A DNA stretch of 34,197 nt from Candidatus Uhrbacteria bacterium RIFOXYB12_FULL_58_10 (GCA_001791645.1 MGFA01000003.1:1-34197); one strand, 5' to 3'; shown: positions 7,859-16,040, counted from the first letter of the stretch. Notes: generated by a model not told the origin, from the sequence alone. Program-made: numbers and translations.

Positions 7859-10432
7859 CTAAAAGATGGATTCGCTCGCCACGGGCTGGGGACCGCGATC
7901 GGAAACGCCCAACTGCGTACGTTCCAAAATTTCTGCCTCAACGATTGCGCGGTCGCGGCCATACTTGAGACGCGACAGTTCCTTGATGGCCTCCGCAAGC
8001 TCGCGGTCGCCGCGAGGTGCCATGTCAAAGTTGAGGGTAAACGGCTTCACGGACGCATTGTCAACGATCATCTTCACGTACCAGGTCACCTTGTCGGAAT
8101 TGATAAGGTCATAGCCCGTAAAGTCCGGCGCATACACCTTTTCCAGTGTCTCGACGTCCTCCGGACCGATACGTGCCGTAAACATGGTTCCCGCGTTCCC
8201 GAATACCGCTTCCTTAATCTTCGTGTCGTTATTCTTGACGAGCTGACCGATGTACTGGTGCGCGATGATCAGGCATAGGCGGTACTTGCGCGCCTCGGAC
8301 AAAATCGTTGCGATCGAGTCCGTCACGAAGTTCTGAAACTCGTCGATATACAGGTAAAAGTCCTTGCGAAGATGTTCTTCCATATCCGCGCGTCCGAGCG
8401 CGGCCATCTGCAGCTTGGTCACCACGACCATCCCAAGCAGGTCGGCATTCACGTCGCCGATCTTTCCCTTTGACAGGTTGCAGAGGAAAATCTTCTGCTC
8501 ATCCATGATCTTGCGGAAATCGAACGCCGAATGCGACTGTCCGATGATGTTGCGCATCATCCCGTTCTCCACGAAGCGTCCGACCTTTGAAATGAGGTAG
8601 CCAAGCATTTCGGACTTATGAAAATCGCTCGTCTTTGCCATTTCTTTTTCCCAGTAGGCCCGCACCACCGGGTCCGTAACCTTTTCGATCCAACGGTCCG
8701 CGAACTCCTGGTCGGAGAACATGCGCGGGATTTCCGCGATCGTGCCTGGGTTCTCCTGGTCGACCATCAGGGTCAGCATCACGTTGCGCATGTTGTGTTC
8801 GAACATCGGGCCTATCATCTCCGGAGGAAACAGCTTGTAGAAAATCGCGACCATTTCGCTGGCGGCTTTGTCCTTTTCCGATTCGGACGAGCCGGACTGG
8901 AGCATATTGATGCCCATTGGACGATCCTCGTCGGCCGGATTGAAATGGATCACGTCGTCGATGCGTTCCTTCGGGATGTTGCCGAGCACCTGCTCGACCA
9001 GGTCGCCGTGAGGGTCTACCACGGCGACGCCATGCCCCATCTTGATGTCCTGAATGATCATCTTCGCGATCATTTGGGACTTACCCGTACCGGATTTACC
9101 GATCACGTACACATGACGCTGACGATCGGATTCCTTCATCCAGACAGGAGTCTTCCTCCCGCGATATTGGTTATATCCCAGCTCCAATTGTCCGCCGTCT
9201 TCCGGACCGGCCGGCACATTGGATGGCACCGCGCCTTTGCGGGCCCCGAGCCACTTCACGCCCGGCGTTTCCGTCCACGGCGTGGGTAGATGCCAGATAC
9301 TCGCCATTTCCTCGGCGTTCAACACGATTTTATTTTGTTCATCAAACGAACGATAGATGAACCGACGAATCAGTCGCTTCTTGAAGGGCGGAACCACCTT
9401 CACGAACGAATTTCCAAACTGGTAGATATTGAAAGTCGAAAAGACATTGATCATCCCGGAAAGGGTGGTGTGTGCACTTTCCGCGGTTGATGCGGCGACG
9501 ACCAGACGAATGCACACGTCAAGCCCGGCCTTGCTCGCCTTTTCCTCAAGCCCTTTCACGGTTTCTTCCTCAAGCGGAGACAATTTTCTCTGCTCCTCCG
9601 GCTTCTGGTCTTCGGCCTTCGAAAATCCAGCGAGCTCCCCAAACTTTACCTTTGATTTCTTCGCGCCCTTCACCGCTTCATCAAGCGACATCCCGCTTAG
9701 CATGCGCTGGGCAATAGACACCCCGCGATTGCGCCAATGCTTTGGGGAGGAACGCACCACGAACTGAAACGCGGCGCCTTCGCCGTCCGGAACCTTCGAA
9801 AGAACGTTCGTGATCCCGTCAAGCGGATCCTTGTCCATCTTGCGATACGTTTTGATGGGAAAGGCATGTTCACGCTTGAATACCAGATTGCTTCCCAAAA
9901 TGACGGAGTTCGGAGCAAAAATATTATAGTCTTCCACCGGCTCCGGAAACGCGTCAGGATATGCGGCGGACAACTGCTGGATCACGATCTGCTCCATCTC
10001 GCGAGGAACCGTCACATAAAAACGAATCTCCTTGTTAATCGCGACGATTTCAAATGCCAATTCGTCGTGACGCCCAAATAACCAGGCATGAAATCCGTGC
10101 TGCGCCTTCAATCCGCCCAGGGTCCCGAAAAACGATTCCGCGGTGGAAATGACCTCCTGCATCTGCTCCTTCGTGCTCACGCGCTCGGTCTGCTCCTTAT
10201 GTCGAAACTTTGGCAGGGTTATGAGTAACGTCGTCATGTCAAAGGTTCCGTGCTGAGCAGTCGCACGCCAACGGAAAACCATGCGCAACACCCAAAGAAT
10301 CGCAATGATGAAAAGCAAAACTCCGACGCCAATGAGAATCCACGATGCGTATTGAAGATCGTTTTGACCTCCATTTACGACAAAACCTGGGATGTCCTGA
10401 GGTTGTTCGATGCCGAATTGAAACAAAGTCAT
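7859..10432 (-). CDS. Membrane-anchored VirB4/TraD-like (DUF87-type) ATPase
   Basis: An 857-residue P-loop ATPase of the type IV secretion/conjugation coupling superfamily. A single transmembrane helix spans about residues 31-53 (WILIGVGVLLFIIAILWVL). It is followed by a roughly 350-residue N-terminal domain and then the ATPase core. Walker A is GKSGTGKS at 445-452 and Walker B is YIDEFQNF (Asp697, Glu698). The C-terminal half also carries GHGVAVVDPHGDLVEQVLG and LIIAHQYIGQL. These motifs fit a hexameric motor that moves DNA or protein at the membrane. No pilin, VirB6 or relaxase gene is present here, so the cargo is unknown. A role in DNA uptake, or in a CPR pilus or secretion machine, is plausible. 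Its ATG overlaps the preceding stop (ATGA), so translation is probably coupled. Confidence 0.88.
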   Translation of the reverse strand: MTLFQFGIEQPQDIPGFVVNGGQNDLQYASWILIGVGVLLFIIAILWVLRMVFRWRATAQHGTFDMTTLLITLPKFRHKEQTERVSTKEQMQEVISTAESFFGTLGGLKAQHGFHAWLFGRHDELAFEIVAINKEIRFYVTVPREMEQIVIQQLSAAYPDAFPEPVEDYNIFAPNSVILGSNLVFKREHAFPIKTYRKMDKDPLDGITNVLSKVPDGEGAAFQFVVRSSPKHWRNRGVSIAQRMLSGMSLDEAVKGAKKSKVKFGELAGFSKAEDQKPEEQRKLSPLEEETVKGLEEKASKAGLDVCIRLVVAASTAESAHTTLSGMINVFSTFNIYQFGNSFVKVVPPFKKRLIRRFIYRSFDEQNKIVLNAEEMASIWHLPTPWTETPGVKWLGARKGAVPSNVPAGPEDGGQLELGYNQYRGRKTPVWMKESDRQRHVYVIGKSGTGKSQMIAKMIIQDIKMGHGVAVVDPHGDLVEQVLGNIPKERIDDVIHFNPADEDRPMGINMLQSGSSESEKDKAASEMVAIFYKLFPPEMIGPMFEHNMRNVMLTLMVDQENPGTIAEIPRMFSDQEFADRWIEKVTDPVVRAYWEKEMAKTSDFHKSEMLGYLISKVGRFVENGMMRNIIGQSHSAFDFRKIMDEQKIFLCNLSKGKIGDVNADLLGMVVVTKLQMAALGRADMEEHLRKDFYLYIDEFQNFVTDSIATILSEARKYRLCLIIAHQYIGQLVKNNDTKIKEAVFGNAGTMFTARIGPEDVETLEKVYAPDFTGYDLINSDKVTWYVKMIVDNASVKPFTLNFDMAPRGDRELAEAIKELSRLKYGRDRAIVEAEILERTQLGVSDRGPQPVASESIF

Positions 10433-10929
10433 GGCTTGAGTCTCAAAATTTTGTCTGTTTTTATTTTTGCCTCCTGTTCAAGAAAAAACCTGTTCACACC
10501 GGGAATGACCCTCAGCCAGTCGCGGATCAGGTCGAAAATCTTGCGTGCGTTTTCTTTTGCGGTTTCGACCATGCTACGAATTTTTCCAGCCGTTTCTTCC
10601 CCTTTTTGTTTAAATTCTCCTTGCTTTTCCGGAGTCATTTCCAAAAAGACGTCTGTGAGGTCCTCGGAAAGAATGCTCTCAATTTGAGCGGTTACCGGAT
10701 CCTTCGCCGGAGCAGCCGGTACGACGGGCGCAATAGGAACGGAAGGCGGAGGCGTTTCCTTTGGGACGGGAGAGGTATCCTTCGGGGTTTCCTTGGCCGG
10801 TTCTGCGTGAATTTTTTCTTTGGCTGTCTCCGATTCCGTTGCAATATCAATTTTCCGCGCTTCTTCCAGCGGTACCTGCTCAATCGGCGTTTGTTTCGTT
10901 TCAACCGGCTTATTCGTAGAATCTGGCAT
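10429..10929 (-). CDS. Pro/Glu-rich protein preceding the DUF87 ATPase
   Basis: A 166-residue soluble protein. The first 90 residues are disordered and rich in Pro, Glu, Lys and Thr. The last 75 form a conserved helical domain with FLEMTPEKQGEFKQKGEET, then LIRDWLRVIPGVNRFFLEQE and KIKTDKIL. I chose the ATG at 10929 rather than one 33 bases upstream, because the extended -10 TGCTATACT at 10939-10947 lies inside the longer version and sits nine bases before this ATG. The stop overlaps the ATPase start by four bases. From memory, this gene order recurs in Parcubacteria, so a partner role to the ATPase is likely. No enzymatic motif is seen. Confidence 0.72.
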   Translation of the reverse strand: MPDSTNKPVETKQTPIEQVPLEEARKIDIATESETAKEKIHAEPAKETPKDTSPVPKETPPPSVPIAPVVPAAPAKDPVTAQIESILSEDLTDVFLEMTPEKQGEFKQKGEETAGKIRSMVETAKENARKIFDLIRDWLRVIPGVNRFFLEQEAKIKTDKILRLKP

Positions 10930-10938
10930 AATGCTCAC

Positions 10939-10947
10939 AGTATAGCA
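10939..10947 (-). promoter_or_regulatory. Extended -10 promoter TGCTATACT of the ATPase-dnaX operon
   Basis: On the minus strand TGCTATACT (TG, one base, then TATACT with 5 of 6 matches) ends nine bases before the ATG at 10929. A start site about seven bases downstream would give an mRNA with almost no leader. No -35 box is convincing, as expected for extended -10 promoters. The same nine bases recur before cysS and the M23 lipoprotein. Confidence 0.65.
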
Positions 10948-10982
10948 CGAACGCCTGTGCAAAACAGCCTAGACGAACTCAG

Positions 10983-12359
10983 TCAGACAAGCCTGAACTT
11001 TGGTCCGTCCGCCGTATCTTCCACCGCGAATCCGCGTATGGCAATCTCATCGCGCAACCGGTCTGACTCAGTCCAATCCTTTGCCACGCGTGCGGCCTCT
11101 CGTCGCGCGCCAAGTTCTAGGATATCGTCGGGAACTTCGATCAACTTTCCGAGATACCGATCTATTTGCAAACCAAAGATCTGATCGAACCTCAGGATGG
11201 TCGCGCCCTTAACCTCAAGCGGGACGGTCTCATCGTTCACTAAGTTCCACAAAATGGCCAACGCTTCGGGGGTGTTGAAATCATCGTTTATCGCCGCCAA
11301 AAATCGCTCCAAGTAATCGGGGTCGCCGGTGTCCGCGGGGCGTGGCCATGCGCGCGTTGCTTCGTGTAACTTGTTTAGCGCATTTTGCGCTGCGTCGAGC
11401 GCTTCCCAGGTAAAATTGATCTTTGAGCGGTAGTGTCCGCCAAGAACGAAATATCGATAGGCGAGCGGGTCGTATCCGCGATCAACAAGGTCCTGGACCG
11501 TAAACACGGTCCCAAGCGACTTGGACATTTTTCCCCCGTCAAACGTCACGAACTCCGAATGCATCCACAGGTTCGCCTCGGGGACGCCATCCGCGCCAAG
11601 CGTCTGTGCAATCTCGTTCTCATGATGCACCGGGATCAGATCGATTCCACCCGTATGGATGTCGAATGGGACGCCGAGATATCTCTTCGACATGGCCGAA
11701 CACTCAATGTGCCACCCGGGAAATCCCTCGCCCCACGGCGACGGCCAAACCATCTCGCGCCTGACTCCTTCGGGCGCAAACTTCCAAAGCGCGAAATCCG
11801 TCGCGCGCTTCTTTTCGCCAAGCTCTACGCGCGCCCCAGCCAATTTCTCCTCGCTTTTTTGCCCGGACAACCGTCCATACTCCGGCAACTTCGCCGTATC
11901 GAAGTAAATCCCGTCCGACGTGCGATACGTGAGGTCATTCCGCTCGAGCCGTTCTATCATCGCGATCTGCTCAGGGATGTGTTCCGTCGCGCGCGGATAC
12001 TTCGATGCCGGTTTAACGTTCAAACGCTCCAAGTCCTGAAAAAACGCGCGCGCGTAAAATTCCGCGATCTCATAGGCCGTTTTTCCCTCACGACGCATGG
12101 CAACGATCATCTTGTCCTCGCCCACATCCGCGTCGCCGACCAAATGTCCGACATCCGTCACGTTCATGATCAAGGTGACGTCGAGCCCGTTATACGAAAG
12201 CGCGCGATTCAACAGGTCGGAAAACAAGGCCGCGCGCATATTCCCAACGTGCGAGTATCCATACACGGTCGGCCCGCAGGAATACACGGATGCCTTCCCC
12301 TGCATGATTGGTTGGAATTTCTCGGTTTGCCGCGTCAGCGTATTATGCAGTCGGATCAT
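10983..12359 (-). CDS. cysS: Cysteine--tRNA ligase
   Basis: Charges tRNA-Cys with cysteine in the cytosol. It has 458 residues, a normal length. Class I features are present: the zinc-ligand region YSCGPTVYGYSHVGNMRAAL with the HIGH-equivalent HVGN, the IECSAM cysteine, the HHENEIAQ histidine motif, and KMSKS in GGKMSKSLGTVF. An upstream ATG at 12428 would add 23 residues. I reject it because the TGCTATACT promoter at 12368-12376 and the terminator of the preceding unit fall inside that extension, and the family begins near MIRLHNTLTR. It appears to be transcribed alone from a leaderless-type promoter, though read-through into the ATPase operon is possible because no terminator follows. Confidence 0.97.
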   Translation of the reverse strand: MIRLHNTLTRQTEKFQPIMQGKASVYSCGPTVYGYSHVGNMRAALFSDLLNRALSYNGLDVTLIMNVTDVGHLVGDADVGEDKMIVAMRREGKTAYEIAEFYARAFFQDLERLNVKPASKYPRATEHIPEQIAMIERLERNDLTYRTSDGIYFDTAKLPEYGRLSGQKSEEKLAGARVELGEKKRATDFALWKFAPEGVRREMVWPSPWGEGFPGWHIECSAMSKRYLGVPFDIHTGGIDLIPVHHENEIAQTLGADGVPEANLWMHSEFVTFDGGKMSKSLGTVFTVQDLVDRGYDPLAYRYFVLGGHYRSKINFTWEALDAAQNALNKLHEATRAWPRPADTGDPDYLERFLAAINDDFNTPEALAILWNLVNDETVPLEVKGATILRFDQIFGLQIDRYLGKLIEVPDDILELGARREAARVAKDWTESDRLRDEIAIRGFAVEDTADGPKFRLV

Positions 12360-12367
12360 ACGCGTGA

Positions 12368-12376
12368 AGTATAGCA
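12368..12376 (-). promoter_or_regulatory. Extended -10 promoter TGCTATACT of cysS
   Basis: TGCTATACT on the minus strand ends eight bases before the cysS ATG at 12359. There is no -35 match at normal spacing and no Shine-Dalgarno. It is identical in sequence to the elements at 10939-10947 and 29997-30005. It implies a leaderless cysS mRNA. Confidence 0.65.
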
Positions 12377-12392
12377 GATGCCCGTAAAGCAC

Positions 12393-12417
12393 AAAATCCC
12401 GCCATTGGCGGAATTTT
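12393..12417 (-). terminator. Intrinsic terminator of the sigma/DUF5667 operon
   Basis: AAAATCCCGCC (12393-12403) pairs with GGCGGAATTTT (12407-12417) over 11 base pairs with one G-T wobble and a three-base loop. On the minus strand the stem ends in TTTTGTGCTTT. It lies 16 bases past the stop codon at 12434 and before the cysS promoter. Confidence 0.75.
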
Positions 12418-12433
12418 AATCCATGCAATATTA

Positions 12434-13015
12434 TTACGGGCTTATCTCATTCAAGCGTTGGCGCATGGCTTCCGGTCGCGGAAGCGGACGCATTGCCCCT
12501 TCGCGCATTGGTACGCGCATCATCATGTTTTCATAACGATCATTCTGCTCATCCAGTCGTTCGATAAGCATTCGACGGTTCTGTGAATTTTTCAGATTCG
12601 ACTGTATCTCTTCGACGGACAAATCAAGTTCGGTCGCCGCATTCTCAAGCAAAGCTCCAACTTTTTGTTGATTCTCCGCGATGCGTTCGGCCTCGGACAT
12701 GCGGCGCGTCATCATCTTGGCGTGATACTGGGCGCGCGCATCCGGGGTGGTCGCAAGTCGTTCTTCGGCATTCTCCAAGCCTTGTTTCAAAAAATAGAAT
12801 GGATGCCCTTCCACGACGTCTGGGCTTCCGTAGGCATACGCTCCGGTCCCCATGCCAAATACCAAGATGATAACGCAGGCGCCAACGACGGCAAACCGGA
12901 ATGCCATGCGTGGCGCGGGCGACCCGACAATACGCAAAAGTAACGCATCTTTGAACGCATTCGATGGATCCGCTTCTTTACGCAACGTTCTCAATTGGTG
13001 TTTAAGCCGGAACAT
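12434..13015 (-). CDS. DUF5667-like single-pass membrane protein, putative anti-sigma factor
   Basis: A 193-residue protein. Residues 1-39 are a basic cytosolic segment containing FKDALLLRI (21-29), residues 40-60 are a transmembrane helix, then YAYGSPDVVEGHPFYFLKQG and LENAEERLATTPDARAQYH follow. The last two stretches match the DUF5667 style: a helical extracytoplasmic domain with a short proline-flanked lead and regularly spaced acidic and Ala residues. The rest is charged coiled helix rich in Met and Arg. The gene overlaps the upstream ECF sigma gene by 25 bases, the usual arrangement for a sigma/anti-sigma pair. The anti-sigma role is inferred from this context and from the shared N-terminal motif of the macroglobulin-like protein. 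There is no zinc-finger (HxxxCxxC) motif. Confidence 0.75.
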   Translation of the reverse strand: MFRLKHQLRTLRKEADPSNAFKDALLLRIVGSPAPRMAFRFAVVGACVIILVFGMGTGAYAYGSPDVVEGHPFYFLKQGLENAEERLATTPDARAQYHAKMMTRRMSEAERIAENQQKVGALLENAATELDLSVEEIQSNLKNSQNRRMLIERLDEQNDRYENMMMRVPMREGAMRPLPRPEAMRQRLNEISP

Positions 13016-13488
13016 ATCATTTTTAGCTTTTTCATGGCACGATGCGTGGCAACCTTCAGCGTTGTCGCTGATTTTTCCAAAATTGGGGCCATGTCCTCAT
13101 ATGAGTACCCTTCTAGGTATTTCATTGTTACAAGTCGACGTTCCTGCGACGACAGCTTGCGCAAGGAGGTTTGAATGATGTGTCCGGCCTCATGGCGCAG
13201 CATGGTTTCTTCGCCATGTTCACCGACCACCACAAGCGCGATATCGTCGAGGTTCGCTGTCTCCTTCCGATCCCGATAGTAATTGGCCAGATGATTATGC
13301 GCGATACGATAAATCCAAGCCGAACGCGAAACAGTGGGATCGTATGCGGAAAAGGCATTAAATGCCTTTAAGAAGATCTCGCTCACAAGGTCCTCCGTCA
13401 CATCACGATTACGCCCAATGCGAAAAAACACGTATCGATGGATACGGTCGATGTTTTCCCTGTAAAAGCGTTCAAATTCAGCCTTCAC
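12991..13488 (-). CDS. ECF-type RNA polymerase sigma factor
   Basis: A 165-residue sigma-70 family protein of group IV. Region 2 spans residues 3-80 (YRENIDRIHRYVFFRIG, then DLVSEIFLKAF and SAWIYRIAHNHLANYYRDRK). Region 4 is at about 105-160, with SLRKLSSQERRLVTMKYLEG, YEDMAPILEKS and the DNA-reading helix TTLKVATHRAMKKLK. A GTG at 13503 would give five more residues, but a perfect TATAAT (13495-13500) lies inside that extension. I therefore choose the GTG at 13488, six bases downstream. It is followed, with a 25-base overlap, by the DUF5667-like membrane protein, its probable regulator. It follows the division cluster but has its own promoter. Confidence 0.93.
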   Translation of the reverse strand: MKAEFERFYRENIDRIHRYVFFRIGRNRDVTEDLVSEIFLKAFNAFSAYDPTVSRSAWIYRIAHNHLANYYRDRKETANLDDIALVVVGEHGEETMLRHEAGHIIQTSLRKLSSQERRLVTMKYLEGYSYEDMAPILEKSATTLKVATHRAMKKLKMICSGLNTN

Positions 13489-13494
13489 AGACCT

Positions 13495-13523
13495 ATTATA
13501 CACAGGTCATCGCGTTCTGTTAC
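13495..13523 (-). promoter_or_regulatory. Promoter of the ECF sigma operon
   Basis: Minus-strand -10 TATAAT (6 of 6) lies at 13495-13500 and GTAACA (4 of 6 to TTGACA) at 13518-13523, with 17 bases between. The start site would fall at or next to the GTG at 13488, so the mRNA should be leaderless. The -35 overlaps the stop codon of the upstream membrane-protein gene. Confidence 0.65.
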
Positions 13524-14071
13524 GCATCAGACTTTGAACGACCGATAAATGACATGGCGAATACCGGGAGCAGAATCCAAACGGCCTTTGCGACGTCACC
13601 AACGAAAAGAATGCGGGTAAGCGGAGAAAGGACGCCCGCCGCTTCCGATGGGAAAAAAGAGAGCGTGACGCTAATTAGCAGGCCGACGTGCAAGATGGAA
13701 AAAGTAATGACCTGCCACATGGGTCCGTGCTCCGAGTTTACCCCGAGCGTTCGCATGAGGGCCGATTGCGACAAAAAGAAAAACAGAATAATAAAAATGC
13801 CCAGAAACACGGATACGCGCAACGCGAAGGTATCGTTAATGTTGATGCTTGCGTTAAAATTAGTAATAAAAGGCACATATTCCACCACGGCAAGCGACAT
13901 GTAGATGGAAACAAGAATGACGAGCAGGCGGTCGCGGCCAAGCGAGAGCCCGTACATGAGCGAGGCAACGACGAAAAAAAGAATAATGAACAGATCCCAA
14001 GACGGCTCCAGCCAATTCACGTTGGAAAGATAGGTTCCGACTTGATTGGTATCAATGGCGAGCGCGAACAT
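13520..14071 (-). CDS. Five-helix integral membrane protein in the division cluster
   Basis: A 183-residue protein from the ATG at 14071, four bases after the ftsL-like stop. An ATG at 14092 would overlap that gene and is less likely. Five hydrophobic segments are clear: LFIILFFVVASLMYGLSLG, LLVILVSIYMSLAVVEYV, VSVFLGIFIILFFFLSQS, VITFSILHVGLLISVTLSFF and VAKAVWILLPVFAMSFIG. There is no cytoplasmic domain of note and no catalytic motif. Its place after mraZ-rsmH-ftsL, where ftsI would usually stand, suggests a link to the envelope or septum. It may instead be a CvpA-like or unrelated lineage-specific protein. I do not recognise a named family. Confidence 0.78.
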   Translation of the reverse strand: MFALAIDTNQVGTYLSNVNWLEPSWDLFIILFFVVASLMYGLSLGRDRLLVILVSIYMSLAVVEYVPFITNFNASININDTFALRVSVFLGIFIILFFFLSQSALMRTLGVNSEHGPMWQVITFSILHVGLLISVTLSFFPSEAAGVLSPLTRILFVGDVAKAVWILLPVFAMSFIGRSKSDA

Positions 14072-14075
14072 GGCC

Positions 14076-14429
14076 TTAGCGGGCGAGCGCAACGGAGGAA
14101 ACGGACGCGTTTATGTACGTTGGCGTTTCCGCGGCAACTAACCCGAGCATTTTTACCGAACGATTGACGTTCTCAAGAGACTGGGCCTCTCGCACCGTCA
14201 CCTCGAGCTTCTGATTGGCGAGGGTCAGGTCGTTGATTTGATCCTCAAGTTCACGGATCGCGTATCCCTTTGCCACGGATCCGTTGACCTGCACGATATA
14301 CGATGCCGCGGCCGTAAAAACGAGCGCGAGAGAAACAACGTTAAGCGCAAGCGTATGGGCTTTCACAAACGTGATCGCGCTTCGCGTTTTTCCTGTTCCT
14401 GAGTATTTTGTTTTTTCAAATGTGAACAT
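14076..14429 (-). CDS. ftsL: FtsL/FtsB-like division protein
   Basis: A 117-residue bitopic protein. A short basic cytosolic tail is followed by a transmembrane helix at about residues 26-48 (ALNVVSLALVFTAAASYIVQV) and then a predicted coiled coil (about 55-95: REL EDQINDL, LANQKLEVTVREA, SLENV). This is the architecture of FtsL and FtsB, which join the divisome and activate septal wall synthesis. Synteny right after rsmH favours FtsL. Similarity at sequence level is low, as usual in this family. The start is five bases after the rsmH stop and translation is probably coupled. Confidence 0.75.
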   Translation of the reverse strand: MFTFEKTKYSGTGKTRSAITFVKAHTLALNVVSLALVFTAAASYIVQVNGSVAKGYAIRELEDQINDLTLANQKLEVTVREAQSLENVNRSVKMLGLVAAETPTYINASVSSVALAR

Positions 14430-14434
14430 AGCCG

Positions 14435-15385
14435 CTAGAGACGTTCGGCCACGCGCAATTTCGCACTGCGTGATCGCGGGTTTGAACGAATCTCCTCCTC
14501 CGAGGGCGTGATGACGTGTTTTGTTAATGACTGAAGGGTATTCCCTTCCTGTGACAGAATGAATCGCTTGATCATTCGGTCCTCGAGCGAGTGGAACGAG
14601 ATGATCGCCAACCGGCCGCCCGGCCTCAGGAGCTCGACGAACACCGGCAGGGCGCGTTCGAGCTCTCCAAGTTCGTCGTTAACCGCGATGCGTAACGCTT
14701 GGAACACGCGGGTGGCCGGATGGATCTTCCCGCGCCGGCGGATCACCGACGCGACAAGCTCTGCGAGTTGCAAAGTCGTCGTGATCCGTTCGGTCTTGCG
14801 CGCGGCGTAAATCGCTTTCGCGATCACTTGCGCGGCAGGCTCTTCCCCGTACACACGAAAGATGTGCGCCAAATCGTCTACATTCCATGAATTGATGATC
14901 GTCTCGGCAGTCACTTCGCCGTCGCGATCATATCTCATGTCAAGCGGTCCTTCCTGCATGAAAGAAAATCCGCGTTCCGGCTCATCAACGTGAGCCGAAG
15001 AGAACCCAAGGTCCAATAGGACGCCGTCAACCTGAGTAAAACCATGAACATACGCGTGATGCGATGCGTTTGCGTAACTGTCGTGCACCAACGTTGCGCC
15101 ATCAGAAAACCTCTCCAGTCGCTTCTTCGCGATGGACAGGTTCACAGGGTCCCGGTCGAAACCGAGGAGCCGGCACCCAGGAAGGGCCGCGAGCAACTGC
15201 TCGGCATGCCCTCCCTGCCCCACGGTGCCATCAATCAATAGCTGTTCTTCCGGCAGACGACCCGTATGCTGGGTCGGCGCGTCAGATCCCGCCCCACGGG
15301 ATGACGCGACTTGTTGCTCCGGTCTTTCTACAAGGTACCGAAGCACCTCGTTGACCAGTACGGGAATGTGTGTCGGTTCAGCCAT
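14435..15385 (-). CDS. rsmH: 16S rRNA (cytosine(1402)-N(4))-methyltransferase
   Basis: RsmH (MraW) methylates N4 of C1402 in 16S rRNA using SAM. The start at 15385 gives 316 residues beginning MAEPTHIPVLVNEVLRYL, the standard family opening. An ATG at 15412 or 15436 would add a non-conserved leader. Motifs are the SAM site DGTVGQGGHAEQLL, LGFDRDP, DGVLLDLGFSSAHVDEPERG, FSFMQEGPLDMRYD and the C-terminal FHSLEDRMIKRF with RSAKLRVAERL. About 25 extra residues rich in Ser, Gly and Gln (PEQQVASSRGAGSDAPTQH) stand between the first helix and the SAM motif. It lies 31 bases after mraZ in the same operon. Confidence 0.96.
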   Translation of the reverse strand: MAEPTHIPVLVNEVLRYLVERPEQQVASSRGAGSDAPTQHTGRLPEEQLLIDGTVGQGGHAEQLLAALPGCRLLGFDRDPVNLSIAKKRLERFSDGATLVHDSYANASHHAYVHGFTQVDGVLLDLGFSSAHVDEPERGFSFMQEGPLDMRYDRDGEVTAETIINSWNVDDLAHIFRVYGEEPAAQVIAKAIYAARKTERITTTLQLAELVASVIRRRGKIHPATRVFQALRIAVNDELGELERALPVFVELLRPGGRLAIISFHSLEDRMIKRFILSQEGNTLQSLTKHVITPSEEEIRSNPRSRSAKLRVAERL

Positions 15386-15416
15386 AACGCCTGTTTCTTG
15401 CAGCGAAGACATCGTC

Positions 15417-15848
15417 CTATACGCCGAGCTCACCAAGCTTCTCCGCGATGTTTCCTACTTCTGCCTCGGTCATCTTTTTGTAGGCAGCCCACTTCTCGGC
15501 GTCCCACAGCTCCAACCGGTTGTAGAGACCGGCAACAACGACCGTCTTCGACATCCCGGCATACTGTCGGAGATATTCCGGCAGGATGAACCTTCCCTGC
15601 TTGTCGACATCCACGTCCATTGCCCCCGCAAGCATGAGTCGGGCGAACGCACGTGAATTGGACTGCCCCAGGGGCAAGCTGGCCAACTTTTCGGCCAGCT
15701 TGCCCCACTCCTCCTTGGGGAACAGGAAAAGCGAAGCGTCGAGACCTCGTGTCACGACTGCACCATGCGCGAGGTCTCCACGGAACTTCACCGGGATCGC
15801 CAAGCGACCCTTGTCGTCGATGGTGTGGTTGTATTCGCCAATGAACAT
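15417..15848 (-). CDS. mraZ: Transcriptional regulator MraZ
   Basis: A 143-residue DNA-binding regulator of the dcw (division and cell wall) operon and a member of the AbrB-like double swapped-hairpin fold. It carries the two family repeats: an N-terminal half MFIGEYNHTIDDKGRLAIPV with DKGRL, and a second half with VDVDKQGRFILPEYLRQYAG. The length is standard. It is the first gene of mraZ-rsmH-ftsL-membrane protein. Upstream lie four TGGNN repeats at ten-base spacing (15917-15951), matching the known MraZ operator, so autoregulation is likely. Confidence 0.97.
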   Translation of the reverse strand: MFIGEYNHTIDDKGRLAIPVKFRGDLAHGAVVTRGLDASLFLFPKEEWGKLAEKLASLPLGQSNSRAFARLMLAGAMDVDVDKQGRFILPEYLRQYAGMSKTVVVAGLYNRLELWDAEKWAAYKKMTEAEVGNIAEKLGELGV

Positions 15849-15870
15849 GGCAGTCGTGAGGCGGATATCA

Positions 15871-15913
15871 GTTTTATTAAATAAAACGTGAGCACCGAAC
15901 GGTATTTCCGTTC
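15871..15913. promoter_or_regulatory. Two inverted repeats in the mraZ leader/promoter region
   Basis: One inverted repeat pairs GTTTTAT (15871-15877) with ATAAAAC (15881-15887). A second pairs GAACGG (15897-15902) with CCGTTC (15908-15913). Both lie between the MraZ box and the mraZ start. On the minus strand TTTAAT inside the first repeat is a possible -10. I see no good -35 at the right spacing. They may be operator half-sites or RNA hairpins. Confidence 0.45.
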
Positions 15914-15916
15914 AAT

Positions 15917-15951
15917 CCCCACTTTCTTCCACCTGCTCCCATTCTATGCCA
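15917..15951 (-). promoter_or_regulatory. MraZ operator (four direct repeats)
   Basis: Read on the minus strand the region holds TGGCA, TGGGA, TGGAA and TGGGG, each separated by exactly five bases (at 15947-15951, 15937-15941, 15927-15931 and 15917-15921). The known MraZ box of E. coli is TGGGN direct repeats separated by five bases, so this matches in both sequence and ten-base period. It begins about 70 bases upstream of the mraZ ATG. Confidence 0.82.
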
Positions 15952-16040
15952 CATCGTGGGGCGCGTCAACACATGATCCCATTCGATTTATTTTGCTCAA
16001 CGCAGCGTTTGCGAGAACAAAGTTCGAGGGGCTGTGGATA

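Noticed and set aside
12360-12428. A 23-residue N-terminal extension of CysS
   Set aside because: It would translate the TGCTATACT promoter and part of the upstream terminator, and is not in the enzyme family.
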